A DNA stretch of 64,000 nt from Roseofilum casamattae BLCC-M143 (GCF_030068455.1 NZ_JAQOSQ010000005.1:146197-210196); one strand, 5' to 3'. Positions 1 through 12,485 are shown, counted from the first letter of the stretch. Notes: a model not told the origin generated them from the letters alone. Translations and numbers: made by a program.

Positions 1-321
1 ATTTTTGAAAGTCAATATCCCCTGCTTATTTTAGAAGGGCGATCGATTAAAAAAGTGTGGATTTATGCTTCCAGACGGCAAGAGTTGGAACAACTACAAG
101 GATGGTCGTTAATCGTAACGTTACTCTTAGAAGGACGAGATGCGATCGCGCCGCGCTTGCGATCGGTAATTGCTTCAGTTGGCAGCATTCTCGTTTATCT
201 ATTAACCCAAATCATCGGTCGCGGTCTCGGTTTAGTCGCCCGTGGCATTCTACAAGGCATTGGCACCTCTTGGTCAGAAAGTCGCTTGAGCGGTAATGGA
301 AAGCGAGTCGATAACCGATAA
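1..321 (+). CDS. C-terminal part of a DUF3685-like membrane-associated protein (5' truncated)
   Basis: The reading frame is open from the first base of the window and ends at a TAA, so only about 106 C-terminal residues are visible and the true start lies outside. The pattern YASRRQEL..L.GW followed by a hydrophobic stretch and IIGRGLGLVARGI resembles, from memory, the C-terminus of the cyanobacterial/plastid DUF3685 (Ycf55-related) family, whose function is unknown. One or two membrane-associated helices are likely around GSILVYLLTQIIG. The gene is convergent with the next one, 15 bp away. The family name is tentative; the coding call is firm because the frame is long and begins before the window. 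Confidence 0.6.
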   Translation: MFESQYPLLILEGRSIKKVWIYASRRQELEQLQGWSLIVTLLLEGRDAIAPRLRSVIASVGSILVYLLTQIIGRGLGLVARGILQGIGTSWSESRLSGNGKRVDNR

Positions 322-336
322 GTTCAGCGACGATGA

Positions 337-1410
337 CTACTGAGCCACGTCAGCTAAAGCGTCGTCCGGCAAAACATAAGAACTTGCCAGTAACTCTTCA
401 TTAGTATCAATAATCTCGGGAAAACGGATACCGGGAAGCACCCGAATGGCAAAAATCTCTTGCACGGCATCCTCAAACTTCAAGAAAGCAATAGTCTCTC
501 CAGTTTGAATATTCACCACCCACACCCCGCAGGTGCGCTCCGGTTTCGTTTCAGTAATGGGAATACCGCTAAATACAGCGGTTTCTCGAACTTGAGAAAG
601 ACCGACAAATGCCAAAGAGCCATAAAAATCTAACCCTCGCGTGAAACCCGGAAGCTCGGCAACCGTTTGCCTCTGTCCGGAAGTCGGATCGACAGTCACT
701 AAACGACCATAACCGGACTCGAGAAGCCACAAGCGGTTGGCATACCAACGCGGCGAGTGCGGCATGGATAACTCGCGCTGGATAATTTCATTATGTTCTA
801 CATCAATTAAAATACCGCCGTTAGCTTTATTCTCTCGCCAGCCTTCAGGACTATTGCTCTCTCCCAAAGCCGTGACGTATTTGGGATGACCTTCCACCAT
901 ACCCAAACCATTCAAATGACAGCGGTCTTCTAATGCTAAAGCGCTGACAAAGGTTGGTCGCCATCGGGGAATGAAGCTATGAATTGTATCTAAGGTACAC
1001 AAACAAGAAAACCGAGTATTCACAAACCAGAGTTCGTCATTGCCATAAGCCATTTCGTGGATATCGATATCTCCGGTAACCTGAATGTTGCGCGGCAAAT
1101 AACAAGCATCGTGTTTGCCGATGGGTTCGAGTTTCTGCGCTACTGCCGGTACGTTGCGCAATTCCCAGATTTGGTATGCTGTTCCGATGGCCAGTCGCGT
1201 AGGGTCTGCTGCCAGTCCCATGGGTTTCGGAAAGACGCGGAAATGGGTATTGATAACTCCATTGTCGGCGCGCAGTACGATGAGTTTGCCCGCTTGATAG
1301 GTGGAAACCACCACAGAAATTCCCAATTGCTCCAGAATATTAGTAAATGTGTTGGTATGGACGCTGCGTAAGGGAGGGAGTTCTTGAGGGGTATTGGCGG
1401 AATCATTCAC
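337..1410 (-). CDS. TIGR03032 family (DUF4915-like) beta-propeller-type protein
   Basis: A 357-residue protein starting at a GTG; the next in-frame Met lies well inside the conserved part. The order of motifs (STYQAGKL near residue 38, HEMAYGNDELWFVNTRFSCL around 118, RCHLNGLG, MPHSPRWY, LWLLESGYG, GFTRGLDF, CGVWVVNIQTGE) matches what I know of the TIGR03032 family, a conserved group of unknown function with propeller-like blades. No signal peptide is evident, so it is probably cytoplasmic. It is divergent from the mntA/hepT pair with a 61-bp gap. No catalytic assignment is possible. Confidence 0.75.
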   Translation of the reverse strand: MNDSANTPQELPPLRSVHTNTFTNILEQLGISVVVSTYQAGKLIVLRADNGVINTHFRVFPKPMGLAADPTRLAIGTAYQIWELRNVPAVAQKLEPIGKHDACYLPRNIQVTGDIDIHEMAYGNDELWFVNTRFSCLCTLDTIHSFIPRWRPTFVSALALEDRCHLNGLGMVEGHPKYVTALGESNSPEGWRENKANGGILIDVEHNEIIQRELSMPHSPRWYANRLWLLESGYGRLVTVDPTSGQRQTVAELPGFTRGLDFYGSLAFVGLSQVRETAVFSGIPITETKPERTCGVWVVNIQTGETIAFLKFEDAVQEIFAIRVLPGIRFPEIIDTNEELLASSYVLPDDALADVAQ

Positions 1411-1471
1411 GATCGCTTGGGGTTGGATGAAGGTGAGTCTAATGCTCTAGAATACAAAATAAATAGCTTTC

Positions 1472-1774
1472 ATGTATCCGATGCAGCGAGACGAAATATT
1501 GGCCCTGGCAGCCCAACACCAAGATGAATTAAACGCGATGGGAGTTAAATCCTTAGCGTTATTTGGTTCTGTTGCTCGAAACGAGGCAACCGCAGATAGT
1601 GATGTAGACTTTTTGGTCGAGTTTGACGATCGCCCTATTGGTCTGTTTGACTTGAGTCGAGTCAGGCTTTATTTAGAAGATATTCTCGGTCGCAAGGTCG
1701 ATATGGGAACGGTAGATTCTCTCAAGGAATACTTGCGCGATCGTGTTTTGAGAGATCGGATTCGTGTCTTCTAG
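1472..1774 (+). CDS. mntA: MntA-type minimal nucleotidyltransferase antitoxin
   Basis: A 100-residue protein with the minimal nucleotidyltransferase signature GSVARNEATADSDVD: G32-S33, ten residues, then D44-x-D46. In characterised HepT/MntA pairs the MNT partner neutralises the HEPN RNase HepT by AMPylating it, and these Asp residues are the metal-binding catalytic ones. The gene overlaps the following hepT by 11 nt, the usual operon arrangement with antitoxin first. A start at the second Met (position 1481) is equally possible. The family is confident; the activity is inferred from the intact motif. Confidence 0.85.
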   Translation: MYPMQRDEILALAAQHQDELNAMGVKSLALFGSVARNEATADSDVDFLVEFDDRPIGLFDLSRVRLYLEDILGRKVDMGTVDSLKEYLRDRVLRDRIRVF

Positions 1775-2120
1775 AGAATCGTTAGAACGAATTCAGGATA
1801 TTTTAGCCGCTGTATCGCGAATTCAAAAGCGTACAATCGATCTCACTTTTGCAGAATTTGAAGCTGACGATACTATTGTATCTGCTTGTCTATATGACTT
1901 TATCATTATTGGTGAAGCTGCAATTAACGTTCCTCTGGAAATTCGATCTCGTTATTCTCACATACCTTGGCGATTAATGGGGGATATGCGTAATGTCATT
2001 GTCCACGAATATTTTCAAATCAATTTGGATATTATTTGGCATACAATCCAAGACTATTTACCTCCTCTAATTTTGCCATTGCAAGGAATAATTGATCGAG
2101 AAAATTTAACAGATAAATAA
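1764..2120 (+). CDS. hepT: HepT-like HEPN ribonuclease toxin (DUF86)
   Basis: A 118-residue HEPN-domain protein. The RNase motif R-x4-H-x-Y is intact: R76, H81 and Y83 in MRNVIVHEYF. It begins at a GTG inside the end of mntA, so translation is probably coupled. HepT toxins act as tRNA/RNA nucleases or substrates of the MNT partner; the pair is a type VII toxin-antitoxin system. The gene ends 34 bp from the convergent RTX gene. Nothing in it suggests decay. Confidence 0.88.
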   Translation: MSSRESLERIQDILAAVSRIQKRTIDLTFAEFEADDTIVSACLYDFIIIGEAAINVPLEIRSRYSHIPWRLMGDMRNVIVHEYFQINLDIIWHTIQDYLPPLILPLQGIIDRENLTDK

Positions 2121-2154
2121 TATTACTATGTCCATACAAGAGTGAAAATAATGA

Positions 2155-5100
2155 TTAGACTGTGACAAAATCTTCGGCTCCCAAAAGACTGGAATCTACG
2201 CCAGACAGAGTTGCGATCGCAGTCCCTCCAACGCTAATAATTGTGGAGTTATTCGCACTCGTAAATGAAAGTTGCGCGAAGGTCAAACCGTTAGCCAAAC
2301 CGATCGCATCGATACCCTCGGTAAAATCCAACAGGAGATCGCTACCGGTATTGATTGAGAGAACAAATATATCCTGTCCCTCGCCGCCACTGAGAGAATC
2401 ATTGCCAACGCCACCACACAAGTAATCGTCTCCCTTATCTCCATATAGAAAATCATCGCCGCTATCTCCATTAAGCCAGTCATTATCCATACCGCCATAT
2501 CCCGTATCGTTGCCAGCTCCACCAGAGAGAGAATCATTACCCTGATTCCCACTGAGAAAGTCATTTCCTGCTCCCCCAAAGAGCAAATCTTGACCGTTTA
2601 TATCTCCCAAGATTGCATCATTTGTACCGCCAAAAATGCGATCGCTACCGTTATCCCCAGCTAGGGTATCGTTGCCAAGATCGCCATAGATTAAGTCATC
2701 ATTTTTGCCGCCAAAACTAATATCGTTATCTTGTCCGGAATGAATCGTATCGTTTCCTTCGCTGCCTTGCAGAATATCGTTACCTTGGTGGCCAAAAAGC
2801 AGATCGCTATCGATTCCGGGAGCAACGGGAGTTAGGCTACCGTTACCGCCAATTAATGTATCGCTACCGTTGAGTCCAAAAATGCGATCGCTCCCTGTAG
2901 AACCCGCGAGAATATCGTTATCTACAGTACCGATTAAGTTATCGTCTCCTGCGAGATCGGGATTGGGAGAAATGGTAGGTAAATTAACGGTAGGAAACTC
3001 TGGCAGCGGAGGGCAAATAAGATTATGATTGACGGTTGTGGGAGCTGGTAATAAGGGAAAGTTAGGGCTAATGAAAAATTGAGTTGGCGCGCGATCGTTA
3101 TCAATAATTGTTCCTTGTCCTTGAGTATCTGCGATCGCGGCATTAGTCGCATTCGTTAGATCGACGAAAAAGGTTTCGCTCGCTTCATTGAGCGTATCAT
3201 CGATCGGATTAACCGTAATATTTTGGCTCGTTTCCCCAACAGCGAAGGTTAAAGTTCCGGAAGTATTCGTATAGTCGCTTCCGGCGATCGCAGTATTATC
3301 TGCCGTGGCATAATCTACGGTAATCTCTTGTCCGCTAACTGCCGATAAATTAACGGTAAACGTAGCTGTTCCAGCATTCTCATCAACGGTTACATCGTTA
3401 ATGGAAATGGTGGGTGCAGCATCATTATCGGTAATGGTGCCTTGTCCTTGATTATCCGCGATCGTGGCATTGCTGGGGTTAGTTAGATTAACCAGAAAAG
3501 TTTCGTTAATTTCATCCAAGGAATCATCGGTAATATTAACGGTAATATTTTCGCTGGTATCTCCGGCACTGAAGGTTAATGTGCCATTAGTGCTGGTGTA
3601 GTCGCTTCCGGCGATCGCAGTATTATCTGCGGTGGCATAATCTACGGTAATGTCTTGTCCGCTAACTGCCGATAAATTAACGGTAAACGTAGCTGTTCCA
3701 GCATTCTCATCAACGGTTACATCGTTAATGGAAATGGTGGGTGCAGCATCATCATCGGTAATGGTGCCTTGTCCTTGGTTATCTGCGATCGTGGCATTGC
3801 TGGGGTTAGTTAGATTAACCAGAAAAGTTTCGTTAATTTCATCCAAGGAATCATCGGTAATATTAACGGTAATATTTTCGCTGGTATCTCCGGCACTGAA
3901 GGTTAATGTGCCATTAGTGCTGGTGTAGTCGCTTCCGGCGATCGCAGTATTATCTGCGGTGGCATAATCTACAGTAATCTCGCGACCGCTAGCGGCAGAC
4001 AAATCCACCGCAAAAGTAAGAGTTCCCGCATTTTCATTCACCGTAACATCATTAATCGAAATTGTAGGTGCGGCATCATCATCGGTAATGGTTGCCGTAA
4101 CTTGTTGCGTTCCACTTTCGCTGGCATTAGTAACGGTATCAATATCGACGATAATAGTCTCATCGGGTTCGTCTGCGGTATCATTAACTCCAGTAAGTGC
4201 GATACTGCCGCTGAGACTCCCAGCCGCGATCGCAATAGAGTTGGCTGATGCAGTGTAGTCCGTACCGCTTCCCGTTGCGGTTCCAGAAAAGTCTAGGTTA
4301 ACAGTGACATCTTGACTAGAGAGATTTGATAAAGTTGCTGCCACCGTTGCAACTCCTTCATTTTCAGCCAAAGGACTGTCTGTCAGCCCTAACGTTACTG
4401 TCGGTTGGCTATCGTTGTCGGTAATATTTAATGTCGTCGTGCTTTGAGTACCGATCGCCCCATTACTGGTACTCGCCACGCTAAATGTAATAGTTTCATC
4501 GCCTCCTGGTTCGTAGACCGTATCATCGATAATGGGAATTGAAATCGTTTTGCTGGTTTCATTGGTATTGAAAGTAACGCTCAAAGGAAAACTACTACTG
4601 GTATAGTCCGTTCCACCGGTTGCCGTTCCTCCAGTGATGGTCGCTTGAACCGTGGAACTGCTACTGGTATCCCCAGTGCGTTCTAAGGTGACAGCAGTGC
4701 TAGTGCCAACGTTCTCATTGTCTGTATAACTGGCAGCGGAAAATGCGATCGTGGATAGAGTGCTAATACTAAATTCGTCAGCTTGAGTCGAGGCAGTTTG
4801 AGTATTGCCCGCTAAATCTTCTGCCCCAGTAATTTGTACGTCAATATTACTAATACTTTCATTGGCATCAGCTACATTGTAGGTGGCGACATAAGTATCG
4901 CTATCGCTCCAACTGCCAGAACTAAAAGTAAGGGTATTAGTGGCATCTTCTCCAGTTGTGGGGAAAGAAATTGTCGGGTTAACCCCCGTATTCATCGTTT
5001 CGCTGAAATCCACCGTCAGGGTAAAAGTGCCCGTGCCGACATTGCTATCCTGAATGGTCGTCAAGTTAGGGACTAGGTTGGTGACGGTAGGAACTGTAGC

Positions 5101-7470
5101 GTCCCCCGTGCCTTGGATGGAGAACGTATAGGGATTTTCATCGCCATCATTGTTAGCAATACTAACAGTTGCGGTACGAGTTCCTGCTGCTGAAGGGTCG
5201 AAGGTAATCTGGAATGTGGTGCTATTGGTAGCAGTCACTGGGGATGTGGGAAGGGCAGTAACGCTAAAGTCGGCGGCATTGGTTCCGGTAATATCGACTA
5301 ACGGACTGCCCAATAGGGTTAAGTCGTCGTTAGTCCCAGTGTTTTCAATCGTAAAAGTTTTAACAATAGTGCCGGTGGCAACGTTGGTGGTGCCGAAGTC
5401 CGTGTCGTCTGTGGTGCTGGGGGTGGTGTCTCCAGAGGCGATCGAAGTGCTGTTGCCCTGGATGTTAATTTCCTGCTGGGCCTCGTAGGCACCGATGTCA
5501 ACGGTGCCTCGAAAGCGCGAGAAGCCGCGCTGGTCTGTTGTCAAGCTCGCTGCGGTGGCGTTGGCGTTGCTGCCAGCATCGATCGCCGGACTACTCGCAA
5601 GTAAGGCATGAGTTTGGGTGTTGCCACCATTGTTGGCGAGAGGGGCAAGGAGAGGATCGGTGTCAGTAAGGTTGCTGATATCATTATTAGTGATGATGGC
5701 TCCAGCAACATCTGAGATGGCGCTATATTCGACAGTATTGAAAGTACCAGACAGATCGTTGCCGCTTGTGCTGGCAGTATTGTTGGCAACGATCGTGTTG
5801 TTAAGGTTAACCGTACCGCCATTGCGATGGATTCCACCACCATTGGTACCGGCAGTATTGTTGGCGATCGTGCTGTTGATGAAGTTTGTGGTGCCGCCAC
5901 TATTACCCCTGAGAAAAATGCCACCGCCGTTGTTGTTGCTAGAGTTCCCCGATATGGTGCTATTAGTGAAATTGGCAGTTCCCCCACCTCGCGAGTAAAC
6001 TCCGCCCCCTCGGTTACTGGAATTGCCCGATATCGTGCTGTTCGTTGAAGTCAGATTGTTTCTGAAATAGATTCCACCCCCTTTATTGGTGCTGGAGTTA
6101 CCCGATATCGTACTATTGGTGATGTTGCCCGTACCCGTGAAATAAAGACCCCCACCAAAATCGCCGGAAGTATTGTTGGATACAGTGCTATCGGTGACAT
6201 TCAGATGCCGGCTATAAGTCCCACCAATGTGTAATCGGCTGGAGTTGCCGGATACCGTACTATCGATCAGGGTTATCGTGCGGTTTCTAGCCCAAACTCC
6301 ACCGGCAAATCTGTTGCTGGAGTTACCCGATACGGTACTATCTGTGAGAGTGATATTTCCATTGCGGCTATAAAGCCCGGCACCATTCCGACGACTGTAG
6401 TTTCCAGATACGGTACTGCTGGTTAGATTAATCTGTCCTCTGGTACGAACGCCACCGCCATATCTGTTGCTAGAGTTGCCCGATACAGTGCTATTGGTTA
6501 GATTGACCTGTCCTGTGGTATAAACGCCACCGCCATCACTGTCACTCGAGTTGCCCGATACAGTGCTATTGGTTAGATTGACCTCGCCGTTGGAGTTAAT
6601 ACCTGCGCCATTGTCGGTCGTATTTCCGTTGGTAATGGTTAAACGATCGAACGTTGTCGCGACTCCCCCGGTCACGTTGAAAATGCGGAAATCCCCTGCT
6701 GCCGCATTGCGCTCCACCGTAATGTTTGTTGTCTCTCCAGTTATCGTCAGTTCGTCGCTAATTGCTAATTCAGCGGAAGTTAAATCGATCGCCGTCACCC
6801 CATTAAAGCGAATCTCATCAGCTCCGGCTGCTGCATTGGCATCGCTAATTGCCTGTCTTAAAGAACCGGCTCCCGAATCATTGCCATTGGTGACATGAAA
6901 TATTGCCAGGGTTCCAGCGTACTCGGCTAAAACGTCCGGCATAAAGCCTAGAGATGCCTCGATATTTCCGGTACTCTTTTCTAGTAGCCAATTTCCCCCC
7001 AAGCTGGCACTTCCCATTACCGTTGTAGAGGCAGCAACGTTGGCTCCTGTTGCTTCGGCGAGGCGATCGAGCAACTTGTCCCCTTCTTCACCTAATCCCG
7101 TTTGGCAACCGTAAATCAGAATATCAGCATTGCCAGCCAAGACTCTGCGCCAACATCGCAGTTGAACAGCATAATCGCCTAGGTTGTCTGCACTGAGAAT
7201 GCTATTGGCGATCGCGATCTGCCCCGGTGCGCCATGGGAGACAATGTGAATGGCTTTGATGTTGCGCCTGGATGCCAAAACCGCCGTCATCTGGGCAATA
7301 CCATCTTCTTGCGGACGTACGATCGCGACTTCCATCCCGGGTTTGACTCCGGCAACGAGAGTAGCATAGTCCTTGACAGCGATATCGACAAACAATATCT
7401 CTCTTGTCGCCCTAGCTATATGAGGAGAATGTCCCAACATAGTGGAGTCCGAAACGGTGATAGTTGCCAT
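2155..7470 (-). CDS. giant DUF4347 / parallel beta-helix / Calx-beta / RTX protein
   Basis: A 1771-residue modular surface or secreted protein. In order: a DUF4347 domain (about 25-185) with SHG at H79 and YGC at C122; a CSLREA-like start and right-handed beta-helix built of some 23-26-residue rungs with the core [12 protein letters not shown] (about 200-660); a choice-of-anchor D / HYDIN-like domain (about 700-810); a bacterial Ig-like domain (about 820-910); five Calx-beta domains (about 910-1465); and RTX nonapeptides of the GGxGNDxLxG type (about 1500-1700). There is no classical signal peptide; RTX repeats with a hydrophobic C-terminus indicate type I secretion. A role in adhesion or cell-surface structure is inferred. 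The 3' half is very similar to the next gene at 7662-12485. Confidence 0.88.
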   Translation of the reverse strand: MATITVSDSTMLGHSPHIARATREILFVDIAVKDYATLVAGVKPGMEVAIVRPQEDGIAQMTAVLASRRNIKAIHIVSHGAPGQIAIANSILSADNLGDYAVQLRCWRRVLAGNADILIYGCQTGLGEEGDKLLDRLAEATGANVAASTTVMGSASLGGNWLLEKSTGNIEASLGFMPDVLAEYAGTLAIFHVTNGNDSGAGSLRQAISDANAAAGADEIRFNGVTAIDLTSAELAISDELTITGETTNITVERNAAAGDFRIFNVTGGVATTFDRLTITNGNTTDNGAGINSNGEVNLTNSTVSGNSSDSDGGGVYTTGQVNLTNSTVSGNSSNRYGGGVRTRGQINLTSSTVSGNYSRRNGAGLYSRNGNITLTDSTVSGNSSNRFAGGVWARNRTITLIDSTVSGNSSRLHIGGTYSRHLNVTDSTVSNNTSGDFGGGLYFTGTGNITNSTISGNSSTNKGGGIYFRNNLTSTNSTISGNSSNRGGGVYSRGGGTANFTNSTISGNSSNNNGGGIFLRGNSGGTTNFINSTIANNTAGTNGGGIHRNGGTVNLNNTIVANNTASTSGNDLSGTFNTVEYSAISDVAGAIITNNDISNLTDTDPLLAPLANNGGNTQTHALLASSPAIDAGSNANATAASLTTDQRGFSRFRGTVDIGAYEAQQEINIQGNSTSIASGDTTPSTTDDTDFGTTNVATGTIVKTFTIENTGTNDDLTLLGSPLVDITGTNAADFSVTALPTSPVTATNSTTFQITFDPSAAGTRTATVSIANNDGDENPYTFSIQGTGDATVPTVTNLVPNLTTIQDSNVGTGTFTLTVDFSETMNTGVNPTISFPTTGEDATNTLTFSSGSWSDSDTYVATYNVADANESISNIDVQITGAEDLAGNTQTASTQADEFSISTLSTIAFSAASYTDNENVGTSTAVTLERTGDTSSSSTVQATITGGTATGGTDYTSSSFPLSVTFNTNETSKTISIPIIDDTVYEPGGDETITFSVASTSNGAIGTQSTTTLNITDNDSQPTVTLGLTDSPLAENEGVATVAATLSNLSSQDVTVNLDFSGTATGSGTDYTASANSIAIAAGSLSGSIALTGVNDTADEPDETIIVDIDTVTNASESGTQQVTATITDDDAAPTISINDVTVNENAGTLTFAVDLSAASGREITVDYATADNTAIAGSDYTSTNGTLTFSAGDTSENITVNITDDSLDEINETFLVNLTNPSNATIADNQGQGTITDDDAAPTISINDVTVDENAGTATFTVNLSAVSGQDITVDYATADNTAIAGSDYTSTNGTLTFSAGDTSENITVNITDDSLDEINETFLVNLTNPSNATIADNQGQGTITDNDAAPTISINDVTVDENAGTATFTVNLSAVSGQEITVDYATADNTAIAGSDYTNTSGTLTFAVGETSQNITVNPIDDTLNEASETFFVDLTNATNAAIADTQGQGTIIDNDRAPTQFFISPNFPLLPAPTTVNHNLICPPLPEFPTVNLPTISPNPDLAGDDNLIGTVDNDILAGSTGSDRIFGLNGSDTLIGGNGSLTPVAPGIDSDLLFGHQGNDILQGSEGNDTIHSGQDNDISFGGKNDDLIYGDLGNDTLAGDNGSDRIFGGTNDAILGDINGQDLLFGGAGNDFLSGNQGNDSLSGGAGNDTGYGGMDNDWLNGDSGDDFLYGDKGDDYLCGGVGNDSLSGGEGQDIFVLSINTGSDLLLDFTEGIDAIGLANGLTFAQLSFTSANNSTIISVGGTAIATLSGVDSSLLGAEDFVTV
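3320..3973. repeat. near-identical 327-bp tandem Calx-beta coding repeats
   Basis: Two adjacent units of 327 bp (109 codons) are almost identical in DNA. For example, the decamer TGCTGGGGTT occurs at 3471 and again at 3798, with long identical flanks. Units further out (about 3090-3320 and 3970-4080) are more diverged. The pattern indicates recent unit duplication or gene conversion within the RTX gene. The boundaries given are approximate. Confidence 0.8.
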
Positions 7471-7556
7471 AATCCTGCGCTAACGTTGTGGAGTTCCAAT
7501 CTAACTCTTATTTTATTGCCATTCAAAATATGACCTTTTCTTCCAATAGACTTAGG

Positions 7557-7602
7557 AACGACAGCATTGGGGCAAGGATAACGACAGCATCGGGACAAGG
7601 AT
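7557..7602. repeat. two tandem 23-bp repeats in the intergenic region
   Basis: AACGACAGCAT followed by a 12-base tail ending in CAAGGAT occurs at 7557-7579 and again at 7580-7602 with two mismatches. It lies between the two RTX genes (7471-7661), upstream of the first RTX gene on the minus strand. It could be a regulatory direct repeat or slippage product; nothing in the sequence decides which. Confidence 0.55.
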
Positions 7603-7661
7603 TTTGGCTTTTACTCACAACTGAAAATCCCGATGTTTCGCCCGAAAGGTAGGTTTTCGGA

Positions 7662-10600
7662 TTACACTGCCACAAAATCTGTTGCGTCTAAAATGCTGGG
7701 ATCTACGCCAGAAAGAGTTGCGATCGCAGTCCCTCCAACGCTAATCATTGTCGAGTTATTCATACTAGTAAACGAAAGCTGCGCAAAGGTCAAACCATTA
7801 GCTAAAGCCACAGTATCAACACCATCGGTAAAGTCCAATATTACATTGCTACCAGTGTTTATAGAAAGAACAAATATATCCCGTCCCTCGCCGCCACTGA
7901 GAGTATCATTGCCAACGCCACCACACAAACGATCGTCTCCCTTATCTCCCGAGAGAAAATCATCGCCGCTATCTCCATTGAGCCAGTCATTATCCATACC
8001 GCCATATGCCGTATCGTTGCCAGCTCCGCCAGAAATAGAATCATTACCCTGATTCCCACTAAGAAAGTCATTTCCTGCTCCTCCAAAGAGCAAGTCTTGA
8101 CCGTTTATATCTCCTAACATTGCATTATTTGTGCCACCAAAAATGCGATCGCTACCGTTATCGCCAGTGAGGGTATCGTTGCCAAGATCTCCGTAGATTA
8201 AGTCATCATTTTTGCCGCCAAAGCTAATATCGTTATCTTGTCCGGAATAAATGGTATCGGTTCCTTCGCTTCCTTGCAGAATGTCGTTACCTTGATAGCC
8301 AAAAAGCAGATCGCTATCGATTCCGGGAGCAACAGGAGTTAGGCTACCGTTACCGCCAATTAAAATATCGCTACCGTTGAGTCCAAAAATGCGATCGCTC
8401 CCCGAAAAACCGGCGAGGAAATTATTATCCACAGTACCCATCAGGGTATCGTCTCCCGCGAGCGAGGGATTGGGAGAAAGGGTTGGTAAGTTAACTATTG
8501 GAAACGCTGGCAGTGGAAGACAAATTCGATCGGGATTGACGATCGCAGGTGCTGGTAATAAGGGAAAGTTAGGGCTAATGAAAAATTGAGTTGGCGCGCG
8601 ATCGTTATCAATAATAGTTCCTTGTCCTTGGGGATCTGCGATCGTGGCATTAGTTGGGTTAGTTAAGTTAACCAGAAAAGTTTCGTTAATTTCATCCAAG
8701 GAATCATCGGTAATACTAACGGTAATATTTTGGCTCGTTTCCCCGGCAGCGAAGGTTAAAGTTCCGGAAGTAGTTGTATAGTCGCTACCGGCGATCGCAG
8801 TATTATCTTCAGTGGCATAATCTACGGTAATATTGCGACCGCTCGCAGCAGACAAATCCACCGCAAAGGTAAGAGTTCCGGCATTTTCATTCACCGTAAC
8901 GTCATTAATCGAAATCGTTGGCGCAGGATCGTCATCGGTAATGGTTGCCGTCACTTGTTGCGTTCCACTTTCGCTGGCATTGGTAACGGTATCAATATCG
9001 ACGATAATAGTCTCATCGGGTTCGTCTGCGGTATCATCAATTCCAGTAAGTGCGATACTGCCGCTGAGACTCCCAGCCGCGATCGCGATCGAGTTGGCCG
9101 ATGCCGTGTAGTCGGTTCCATCTCCGGTAGCCGTGCCGGAAAAAGCGAGATTAACGGTAACATCTTGGCTCGAAGGGTTCGATAGATTCGCGGTAACCGT
9201 AGCGACGCCGCCATTTTCTGCGAGAGGACTATCGGTAAGCGCGAGAGTAACGGTTGGAGCGCCGTCGTTATCGGTAATATTGAGGATAGTCGTACTTTGC
9301 GTACCGATCGCCGCATTACTGGTACTGGCGACATTAAATGTAATAGTCTCGTCAGCTACCGGTTCGTCAATGGTATCGTCAATAATCGGAACTGAAATAG
9401 TCTGGCTCGTTTCGCCAGCACTAAAGGTAACGCTGACAGGAAACCCGCTGCTGGTATAGTCCGCACCGCCACCAGTCGCCGTACCTCCACTAATGCTCAC
9501 TTGCACGGTAGAGCTACCGCTGGTATCGCCAGTGCGCTCTAGAGTAACGGCAGTACTGGTGCCGACGTTCTCGTTTTCGGTATAACTGGCAGCGGAAAAG
9601 GCAACGGTGGAGAGCGTACTGATACTAAACTCATCGGTTTGCGTCGAAGCGGTTTGCGTATTTCCAGCCGTGTCTTGCGCGCCAGTCACTTGCACGTCAA
9701 TATTGCTGATGCTTTCATTGGCATCAGATACATTATAAGTAGCAACATAAGTATCGCTATCGATCCAAGTGCCGGAGCTAAATGTAATGGTATTACTGGG
9801 GTCTTCTCCAGCAGTGGGAAAGGCAAGAGTCGGATTAACCGCAGTATTCATCGCCTCGCTAAAATCCACCGTTAGGTTAAACATACCCGCGCCGACATTA
9901 CTATCCTGAATTGGGGTTAAGTTAGGAACCAGGTTGGTTACGGTGGGTGCTGTTGCATCGATACCCGTACCTTGGATAGCGAACGTATAGGGATTTTCGT
10001 CGCTGTCGTTATTAGTAATGCTGAGAGTTGCCGCGCGAGTTCCGGGTGCGGAAGGATCGAAGGTCACCACAAACGTAGTGCTACCGCTCCCCGTAACCGG
10101 CGTACTGGGGGCTGTGGTGAGGCTAAAGTCAGCGGCATTCGTACCGCTAATACTAACTAATGGCGCGCCGGATAGGGTTAAATTGTCAGCTCCGGTATTC
10201 TGAATGGTAAAGGTTTTGGCGATCGCACCGCTCGCTACATTCGTCGTACCAAAGTCCGTGTCATCTGCCGTGCTCGGAGTCGTATCTCCGGAAACAATAG
10301 ACGTACTGTTGCCCAGGATATCGATCTCAACGTTGTGCTCGTAAGCACCAATATCAACCGTACCGTTAAAAATGCGAGTGAATCCCGTACCCCGTTGGTC
10401 GAAAGGAATATCTTCGCTGGTGTTGCTATCCTCGTCGAGATCTTGAGTATCTGCCGGAATGCTGCCATTATTGCCATTATCTATAGCGACAGAACCGGCA
10501 ACTAAGGCATGGGTTTGAGTGGAACCGCCGTTATTGGCTAGGGTAGTATTAATGACACTGGCAACCGGCGTACCAATATTATCAGTGCCGCCAAAACCAA

Positions 10601-12485
10601 TGCTGCCCGTTGCATCGCCGATGATGTTGGCATTATTGCTGACAAACGTACCCGATACGTCGGGATTGCTACTGGTGGCAGTATTGCCGGAAATAATCGA
10701 GTTGTTGACATTTACCGTAGAACCTGCTGCTGCATAAATACCGCCGCCTCGATCGCCGGTGTTTCCGGTAATGGTGGTATTGTTGAGCGTAATTCCGGCA
10801 CCGGAGACAAGTGCGATCGCACCGCCGTTGCCCGTCGTGGTATTGCCAGAGATTGTGGAGTTGGTAAACGTAATACCATCATTATAGGTGCTTTGGATGA
10901 CACCACCGTCTCCCGTCGTGCTATTGCCAGAGATTGTGGAATTAGTGAAATTGAAGGTCGGACCGCCGTTGGTTATCTGAAAAATGGAGCCGTTTCCACC
11001 GCTATTGCCCGCGATCGTGGAGTTGGTGACGTTCAGGTTCAGGGGGCCTGGAGTGCCAGCACTAGGGTTAGCATCGAACGCGGAACCCCCAGCACCAGAC
11101 TGATTAACCTGGTTATTGGAGATTGTGGTATCGACGATATTGAAGGTTAGGGTTTCGTCAGCGTTTCGTACCTGATTGACAAATAGGTCAGCTCCTGCGG
11201 AATTGTTGTTAATTGTTATCCCAGAGAACGTGACGGTCGCTTGCGAGTCTTGATTAAGTGTTTGGTTAAAGAACCCGTCCGAGTAGCTTCCATTGAAGGT
11301 ATTGTTCGTGAATTCTGAGTTGGTTACGCTACTCGTCAGGGTTGTACTCAGTCCGCCTGGACTGCCGGAGGCGGCCTGCACGAGGAAGTCCCCGTAATTT
11401 CCAGTCGTCTGGTTATTGTCAAATGTGGTACCGGAGATGGCCGAGTTGACCACAGCGCCATTACTCTGAGCGCGTATGTATAGGAAACTACTTCGATCGC
11501 CCGAGGTGGCGTTCCCGGAAATCGTGGAGTCGGTCAGTTGAAACGTTCCGTTGGTGGTACTGGCATCGAACTGCAAAAAGAAAGAATCCGTGCCCGATGT
11601 GGAGTTATTGAGGATATTGGTATTGTGGATGGTTAAGTTCCCAGCCCCGCCACCTCTCGACTTACTGTAGAGGAATTTGCCCCTCGTTCCCGTCGTGGCG
11701 TTGCCGGAAATCGTGCTATCCCGGAACGTCATATTAATGATGCCGTTGTCGCCATCGTTGTAGATGAGATAGCTCTGATTGTTGCCTCCGATGGTGTTCC
11801 CCGAAATCGTCGAATTATTGAGGACATTGAAGGTTGCCGTCCCGCCAGCACTGGCACGATTGCGAATGAGGTCGGCACCGATCGCAGTACCATTGTGATC
11901 GGAAATTGTCGCGTTGGAAAGAGTTACGGTGCCGTTGTAGTTAAAGATGGCCGCAGAGTCATCATCCGTAATGGCATTCCCGGAAATTTTGGCATTGGTG
12001 ACGTTGAGTACTCCATTCGGTAAGACAGAAATACCGTTCCCTCTAACGGAAGTGGCAGGGCGCATCATGAAAACAAGAGGAGGTATCTGGTTTGGGGGAG
12101 ATGTTTCTATGAAGGTATTGTTATCCCCTGTGGCCATTCCCCCCGTCACCGTCAAGTTCTCCAGGGTTAGGGTTCCAGTTCCGAGGACGTTGAAAACGGC
12201 ATCGAGCATCTGGGCATCAATGGTGGTAACATCGATACCCGCACCGCGAATGGTAATATTGCTGGAAATATCCAGATCGCCAGTTGCCGAGGCATTTTCG
12301 CCACCGCCAGCGATCGCAAATTGAAATGTTCCGGCTTGCAGAATAATGGTATCTGCACCCGCTCCGGCCTCCCCTAAGTCTGTAGTGATATCGCTATTGG
12401 CGGCAATAATTGCTTCGCGCAAGGTGACCAGACCATCTCCCCCAGTGAGGTTATCGAGGTTACTATTAACATTAAGGATAGCCAT
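7662..12485 (-). CDS. giant parallel beta-helix / Calx-beta / RTX protein, paralog of the neighbouring gene
   Basis: A 1607-residue protein. It begins with a CSLREA-type motif ([12 protein letters not shown], about residue 20) and a long right-handed beta-helix with repeated NSTISGN rungs (about 25-640). A choice-of-anchor D-like domain (about 720-830), an Ig-like domain, three Calx-beta domains (about 930-1300) and RTX calcium-binding repeats (about 1340-1540) follow. It lacks the DUF4347 domain of its neighbour and has three Calx-beta units instead of five. Its C-terminal half is otherwise nearly the same. Type I secretion is inferred from the RTX tail. The two genes are tandem on the minus strand, 191 bp apart, and look like a duplication that later diverged at the N-terminus. 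Confidence 0.88.
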   Translation of the reverse strand: MAILNVNSNLDNLTGGDGLVTLREAIIAANSDITTDLGEAGAGADTIILQAGTFQFAIAGGGENASATGDLDISSNITIRGAGIDVTTIDAQMLDAVFNVLGTGTLTLENLTVTGGMATGDNNTFIETSPPNQIPPLVFMMRPATSVRGNGISVLPNGVLNVTNAKISGNAITDDDSAAIFNYNGTVTLSNATISDHNGTAIGADLIRNRASAGGTATFNVLNNSTISGNTIGGNNQSYLIYNDGDNGIINMTFRDSTISGNATTGTRGKFLYSKSRGGGAGNLTIHNTNILNNSTSGTDSFFLQFDASTTNGTFQLTDSTISGNATSGDRSSFLYIRAQSNGAVVNSAISGTTFDNNQTTGNYGDFLVQAASGSPGGLSTTLTSSVTNSEFTNNTFNGSYSDGFFNQTLNQDSQATVTFSGITINNNSAGADLFVNQVRNADETLTFNIVDTTISNNQVNQSGAGGSAFDANPSAGTPGPLNLNVTNSTIAGNSGGNGSIFQITNGGPTFNFTNSTISGNSTTGDGGVIQSTYNDGITFTNSTISGNTTTGNGGAIALVSGAGITLNNTTITGNTGDRGGGIYAAAGSTVNVNNSIISGNTATSSNPDVSGTFVSNNANIIGDATGSIGFGGTDNIGTPVASVINTTLANNGGSTQTHALVAGSVAIDNGNNGSIPADTQDLDEDSNTSEDIPFDQRGTGFTRIFNGTVDIGAYEHNVEIDILGNSTSIVSGDTTPSTADDTDFGTTNVASGAIAKTFTIQNTGADNLTLSGAPLVSISGTNAADFSLTTAPSTPVTGSGSTTFVVTFDPSAPGTRAATLSITNNDSDENPYTFAIQGTGIDATAPTVTNLVPNLTPIQDSNVGAGMFNLTVDFSEAMNTAVNPTLAFPTAGEDPSNTITFSSGTWIDSDTYVATYNVSDANESISNIDVQVTGAQDTAGNTQTASTQTDEFSISTLSTVAFSAASYTENENVGTSTAVTLERTGDTSGSSTVQVSISGGTATGGGADYTSSGFPVSVTFSAGETSQTISVPIIDDTIDEPVADETITFNVASTSNAAIGTQSTTILNITDNDGAPTVTLALTDSPLAENGGVATVTANLSNPSSQDVTVNLAFSGTATGDGTDYTASANSIAIAAGSLSGSIALTGIDDTADEPDETIIVDIDTVTNASESGTQQVTATITDDDPAPTISINDVTVNENAGTLTFAVDLSAASGRNITVDYATEDNTAIAGSDYTTTSGTLTFAAGETSQNITVSITDDSLDEINETFLVNLTNPTNATIADPQGQGTIIDNDRAPTQFFISPNFPLLPAPAIVNPDRICLPLPAFPIVNLPTLSPNPSLAGDDTLMGTVDNNFLAGFSGSDRIFGLNGSDILIGGNGSLTPVAPGIDSDLLFGYQGNDILQGSEGTDTIYSGQDNDISFGGKNDDLIYGDLGNDTLTGDNGSDRIFGGTNNAMLGDINGQDLLFGGAGNDFLSGNQGNDSISGGAGNDTAYGGMDNDWLNGDSGDDFLSGDKGDDRLCGGVGNDTLSGGEGRDIFVLSINTGSNVILDFTDGVDTVALANGLTFAQLSFTSMNNSTMISVGGTAIATLSGVDPSILDATDFVAV

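Noticed and set aside
3650..3928. Plus-strand open frames inside the two RTX genes (also near 5150, 5618, 8833, 9133 and others)
   Set aside because: They are antisense to repetitive RTX coding DNA, have no ribosome sites or recognisable domains, and recur simply because the repeats recur.
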